Positions 60,172 to 64,000 of a stretch of 64,000 nucleotides of DNA are shown in pieces. The notes beneath the pieces are model-generated. The model ran no database searches. It saw nothing but the letters and a program-made list of their open reading frames with translations, and was not told the DNA's origin. Positions within the stretch are counted from its first letter, which is position 1; the number at the start of each line of letters is the position of its first letter. The DNA lies in contig MNCI01028834.1 of NCBI GenBank assembly GCA_015680685.1, positions 220,379-284,378 on the forward strand. Reading direction: 5' to 3'. Source of the stretch: Gnetum montanum (taxonomy: Eukaryota > Streptophyta > Gnetopsida > Gnetales > Gnetaceae). The translations under genes were made by a program, and so were the position numbers.

Positions 60172-63100
60172 ATGATGGCTCCAAAGAGGGAACACAAAAG
60201 CAAGGCACTCGCTAAGGTCGACAAAGTGTAGGGAACCTTAGAGTAGGTGTCGCAAGCATGTGTCAAGGTGCAAGAGGAGACACCATTGGCCCATTAGGCT
60301 ACTATGCTTTCTCTATTTTCTTATGCCTTTGTCATTATTTTTGTCTTTTTCTATTTTTGCCTCTACGATTTCTATTTAGCAGTCTATGCTTTTTGTCATT
60401 GCGTTGTGCTTGCCGATTTAGCCATAACAGATGTAAAAATGCTATGCTAAGATTGCATGCAAGGTCACCTAGACCGCCATCACTGCAGCTGCAATTGCCA
60501 TAGAGGCTTGGCTGATTTTAGACATCTAGCATGCAAATAACATAGAGTACAACCCTCAGGAGGGTTTGCCTAGACGCATGATGTGACAAGGAAACACATG
60601 TTTTGTTGCGATGCTATGTGAATCATGGTGTCAAGCATAAGATTTTTCTCAAAATTAATGCAACATTTTGAACTGTTATTTGTTTAAAGATTTATTTTAA
60701 TTTTGTTGTTGCTACACTAAGCCAGGTTTGCTATGCTATTGTCTTCTTGTGGTTTGCTATGCTAGATGCATGAAAAGAATTATGCTATGCTAACTGCCAA
60801 ATGCTAATTCTACTATGCTATATGTATATTCCACTTCGACATGGTGTTAACATTTGCTATTTTGTTGTGCAGGGTAGTGCTAAGGCCAATTTTGATTATC
60901 CTAGAAATTGTAGGTATCCTGTGTTGCGTGAGTGAACCAGTGGCCAATTTTCCTCCCCCCATGCACGTGTGGGAGAGTAGGCGGTCTGGTTCTGGGAAGG
61001 AGCATAGGAGATCCTATAATTCCTCCTCCAATGCTTTGGCATGATCATTTGGTCAAGCTTGGCAGAGGAGGTAGTGGCTACCATAATAGAAACCCTATTG
61101 CCTAGGGTGAATTTGGGTATTCTGCGATTTTTGACGGATGGAGCAATTAGTAGTGCGCAAGGAGAAGGATCCAGTCAATGCCCCATAAATTTGAGGTGTT
61201 TGGCTTGGATCTAGGATATTTCCGAGTACAATTGCTGCCATCTCTACAACACATTGTTTATTGCACGTCACATGGGAACATGCTTCCAAAATCGACCAGG
61301 AACCATTTACAGTGCTGGTAGGTGAGTTTTATGGTTATGTTTTGCTACACTATGCAATGTTTGCTATGCTAGCCAAATGTTAATAGTGTTTTTTTATTAG
61401 GTTTTAGATCAACGACGATGGGCTTCATGGTGATACAGATGTGTTGACCTTAGCATAGATGGCATTGCGGAAGTTTTCTTCCACTGATAACATATGCACA
61501 GGTGTGATAGGCCAATGCATGGGTGAGTATAAGACCTACCCAACCTGGTACCCCAGGCTCTATGATAGATGCAAGGATTCTAGTTGCTTGGATGCATGAT
61601 AAGCACACTTTAAACCAATCGTTGTTGAAGATGACTTAGTTGATCTTCCACCATTCCCGTCACCATTTAAACCTAGTAAGATAAATTTTGGTTTGTTGCA
61701 TGTTTGAGTGTTGTTTCTATTTTCTCTACTATTTATGTTTAGCCTAACTTTTTTTTGTGCTTTTTTACCTTTTTTGTGTTAACTACTAAAGGGGAGAAGA
61801 AGTCCCAGGAGGTGATGGTAATAACCTCTAGGAATTAGGAGGCTAACATCTACTTCAAGTATGGTGAGGTAGATGAAAGCCAATGTTGGATACATAGCAC
61901 AACCTCGGAGTCCCTCATCAAGAATCTTCAAATCGATAGGTTCATGGACTTGTTCTTAGCCCCAAATCCAAATGTCCCTACTGTTGAGATGTTAGCCCTA
62001 GCGAACACCTTTTCCAAAAAGGTGGACCACTTCCATACTCATGTACACGGTGTTCAGGTGATCCTTGAAATCAACAACTAGCTATTCGTGGACCTTTTCA
62101 GTGTCCCTACTAATGGCATCCCTGTTGGGTTAAAGACCAAGAGAGAGGTGAACCATCAAAGGAAAGACATTAAGGAGTGGGTAGGGGTTGAAAAAGGGTG
62201 GAAGGGGATCCTCATGGAGAAGGTTAGGCCAAAAGCCACCAAATATGTTTACCTCATCTTCCATGCTCATGTGTTCCCCCAACTACTATCCCAAGGAAAG
62301 ATCCTTGGGATTGAGCAAGCTTGGGTTACATGGGAGGTCATGAAAGAAGGGGTGCACTACAATTGGGCAATGTATCTATGCAAGGGCCTACAAAGTGAAA
62401 TTGTCACACTTCATAAGAAGTAGGAGTTCTGTTTCAATGTGCCCTACACCTTTTTCATAGCTTGCTTGTGGCATTTTGTGGAGTTTCTGGTAGTCCATGA
62501 GAATGGGGTTTGGGTCATGTGAGACCATAACTAGATTTCCAAACTATGGATTTGCTAGATTATCTAGACCACCTGAGCCTAAGATCCCCTAGAAGCTATT
62601 GGGGAGTCATTTTCTATGAAAGCTAAGGATCGGGTGGTCTGTAGCTTTCATGGCCAAGACAACGTGGGAGAGGTGCCCCCTGCTACTACAGGTAGCATAT
62701 TATAGGGGAAATGTCTCATCACCGAGACAATAGCCACAAAGTTGCAGTAAAAGAGGCTTTGTCAAGATGAGGGACCTCCCTGTATGGTAGAAGAAAAGGG
62801 ACCATCATTGTAGTTTAATCTATGCAAGACACAACCTCCCATCGCTAAATGCTCCTTTATTTGTTTGCCCCTTTGTGTTTTGATGAAATGCTTGCTACGC
62901 TATGCTACGCCAAGCAGCATAGCATAGCGTAGCACCTACGTTGTTTAGACTATAATGCTAACATGTTTCTTTTTTGTTTTTTGCTGCAAGAGGAAGAAGA
63001 AGAAGGTGAAGAGGAAGTATCACCCCCCAAGTTTGGGGCAACGAATAAAGACATGGGGGGCCTAGTCCTAAGGGAGAGGGCCCCAGTCAAGAAGGAAGGA

Positions 63101-64000
63101 GCTCCTGCTATGAAGGAAGGAACTCTTGTCCTCAGGAAGAAGCCTCCTACTGAAGAGGAGGACTTCTTCAATGATGAAGAGGAGTCTTCTATGGATGAGA
63201 AGGGTGTTGGCACCTTAAAAAGAAAGGTACCAACAAATAAAGAAGTAGCATGCATTAGCTGAAAAGGGACTCCAACTGGAGGTCCCTCTACTGAATGAAG
63301 TTCAACATCGGGGAAGTAGACACATGACAAGGATACTATTAAGGTTTTGAGCCAGAAAGGAGGAGAACTGCAATTAGACACTAGTGACTTGACAATATAT
63401 TTGATGACATGTGAATGGACGATCCCCTCGTTATCACCCTTGAGGGTTTACTGCGTAGGACCCCCTACATTATCATTTTTTTTGCTCATCACTTTGTTGT
63501 AGTCTACTTCAGTCTGACACATTTTTTTCTTAACAGACACCATTGCAAGACCTCCCTTGATTCTCCTGGAACCATGGGCCGAGACCCTTGACAAGCTTAC
63601 CTTCATGTAGGGGGTTGTCGATGACATGATCAACCATCCTAGATAGGTTGATCCTAATGTGGATAAGTGAAATGGCTATGCTAGGCCTTTTGAGGTTGCA
63701 ACACTAAGCCTATTGAATTGTTAACTTTGTTACACTAATGTGATTTATGCATATTTTGTGCATTGCAACAACCTCTTGACTCAAATGGAACCTGCAACAT
63801 GTGTTGAAAGTTGGTGCCATGCCTACATTTTCACCTAAAGTGATCAAGGTGCCTTGTCGAGTATACGACGAGGCCAGCAAATGTGCTTTGCACTCAGCAT
63901 GCTCCTTGTGGGAGTGTAGGCATGTCAATGAGGACTTGTGGAAGCGCATCCAGAGGACTGAAAAGGAGAAGGTTGAGCTGAGCACCGAGGTTGGAGATCT
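60172..64000 (+). pseudogene. Antisense multi-exon gene inside element copy C (runs off the window)
   Basis: Runs opposite to pol of the same element. Exon model: 60172 to about 60297, 60873-61321, 61401-61675, 61792-62691, 62991-63453, 63537 to about 63667, and about 63770 to beyond 64000. Exon 1 starts MMAPKREHKSK, basic like a nuclear localisation signal, with a stop at 60229-60231. Exon 2 begins with PILIILEIVGILCC. Exon 4 holds FSKKVDHFHTHVHGV and FPQLLSQGKILGIEQAWVTW, with a long open stretch at 62088-62423. Exon 5 is very acidic (EEEEEGEEE) then Lys/Glu-rich. Exon 6 has WAETLDKLTFM. Exon 7 reads open to the window end and looks like coiled coil. Acceptors at 60871, 61399, 61790, 62989 and 63535 are AG; that of exon 7 reads CAA. 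I cannot name the family. Minus ORFs at 62950-63985 are shadows. Confidence 0.72.
62893..62934. repeat. Palindrome in intron 4 of the antisense gene, copy C
   Basis: TGCTACGCTATGCT (62893-62906) pairs perfectly with AGCATAGCGTAGCA (62921-62934). Same motif as the palindromes in LTR C and LTR B. Confidence 0.92.

Noticed and set aside
62950-63381. 143-codon minus ORF rich in Ser
   Set aside because: Exact shadow of the acidic exon 5 (GAA/GAG codons read backwards as TTC/CTC).
1-64000. tRNA, rRNA or primer binding site
   Set aside because: No cloverleaf or rRNA-like segment noticed. No 5' LTR boundary with a tRNA-complementary site could be identified.

Overview
This window looks like repeat-dominated DNA from a large plant genome. 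I see no intact host gene, rRNA or tRNA. Nearly everything recognisable is LTR-retrotransposon sequence. Introns, TATA-box promoters, AT-rich spacers and many C-to-T (G-to-A) decay products fit old methylated plant repeats. A gymnosperm is my guess for the host, but nothing in the window proves it.

The main content is four or five copies of one superfamily of Ty3/gypsy elements. Pol order (RT, RNase H, a second archaeal-type RNase H, integrase) points to the Tat lineage. Copy A0 (about 59-1105, minus) is an integrase tail. Copy A runs plus from about 1110 to 17268: gag/protease, hairpin array, antisense gene, second hairpin array, pol, tandem repeats, 3' LTR. Its pol is split by a different LTR (9773-12300, 5-bp target duplication, 716-base gap inside). 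Copy B (28378-38505, plus) has the antisense gene, array, pol, array, a 3' ORF, PPT and LTR. Copy D (about 44200-52182, plus) has gag/protease, array and antisense gene. Copy C (52183 to beyond 64000, minus) sits next to or inside D, with its 3' LTR ending at 52183.

The shared architecture is the interesting part. Between protease and reverse transcriptase each element carries a spacer holding (i) an array of short hairpins, (ii) a gene on the opposite strand with its own TATA box, a basic first exon and about eight exons, and (iii) a second hairpin array that ends near a 3' splice-site-like sequence where pol begins. A third hairpin array follows pol, then a two-exon sense ORF that I do not recognise, a purine tract and the LTR. 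Array stems change between units while pairing is kept. LTRs and the antisense gene's introns share subfamily-specific palindromes.

Other parts: 17269-18620 is an unidentified decayed ORF region; 18621-27416 is mostly noncoding with two possible LTRs and a (TC)n tract; 27417-28377 is the minus-strand gag end of a Ty1/copia element abutting B; 38506-44200 is unidentified AT-rich DNA with tandem duplications and a possible LTR. All coding copies here carry stops, frameshifts or lost catalytic residues, so none appears autonomous.
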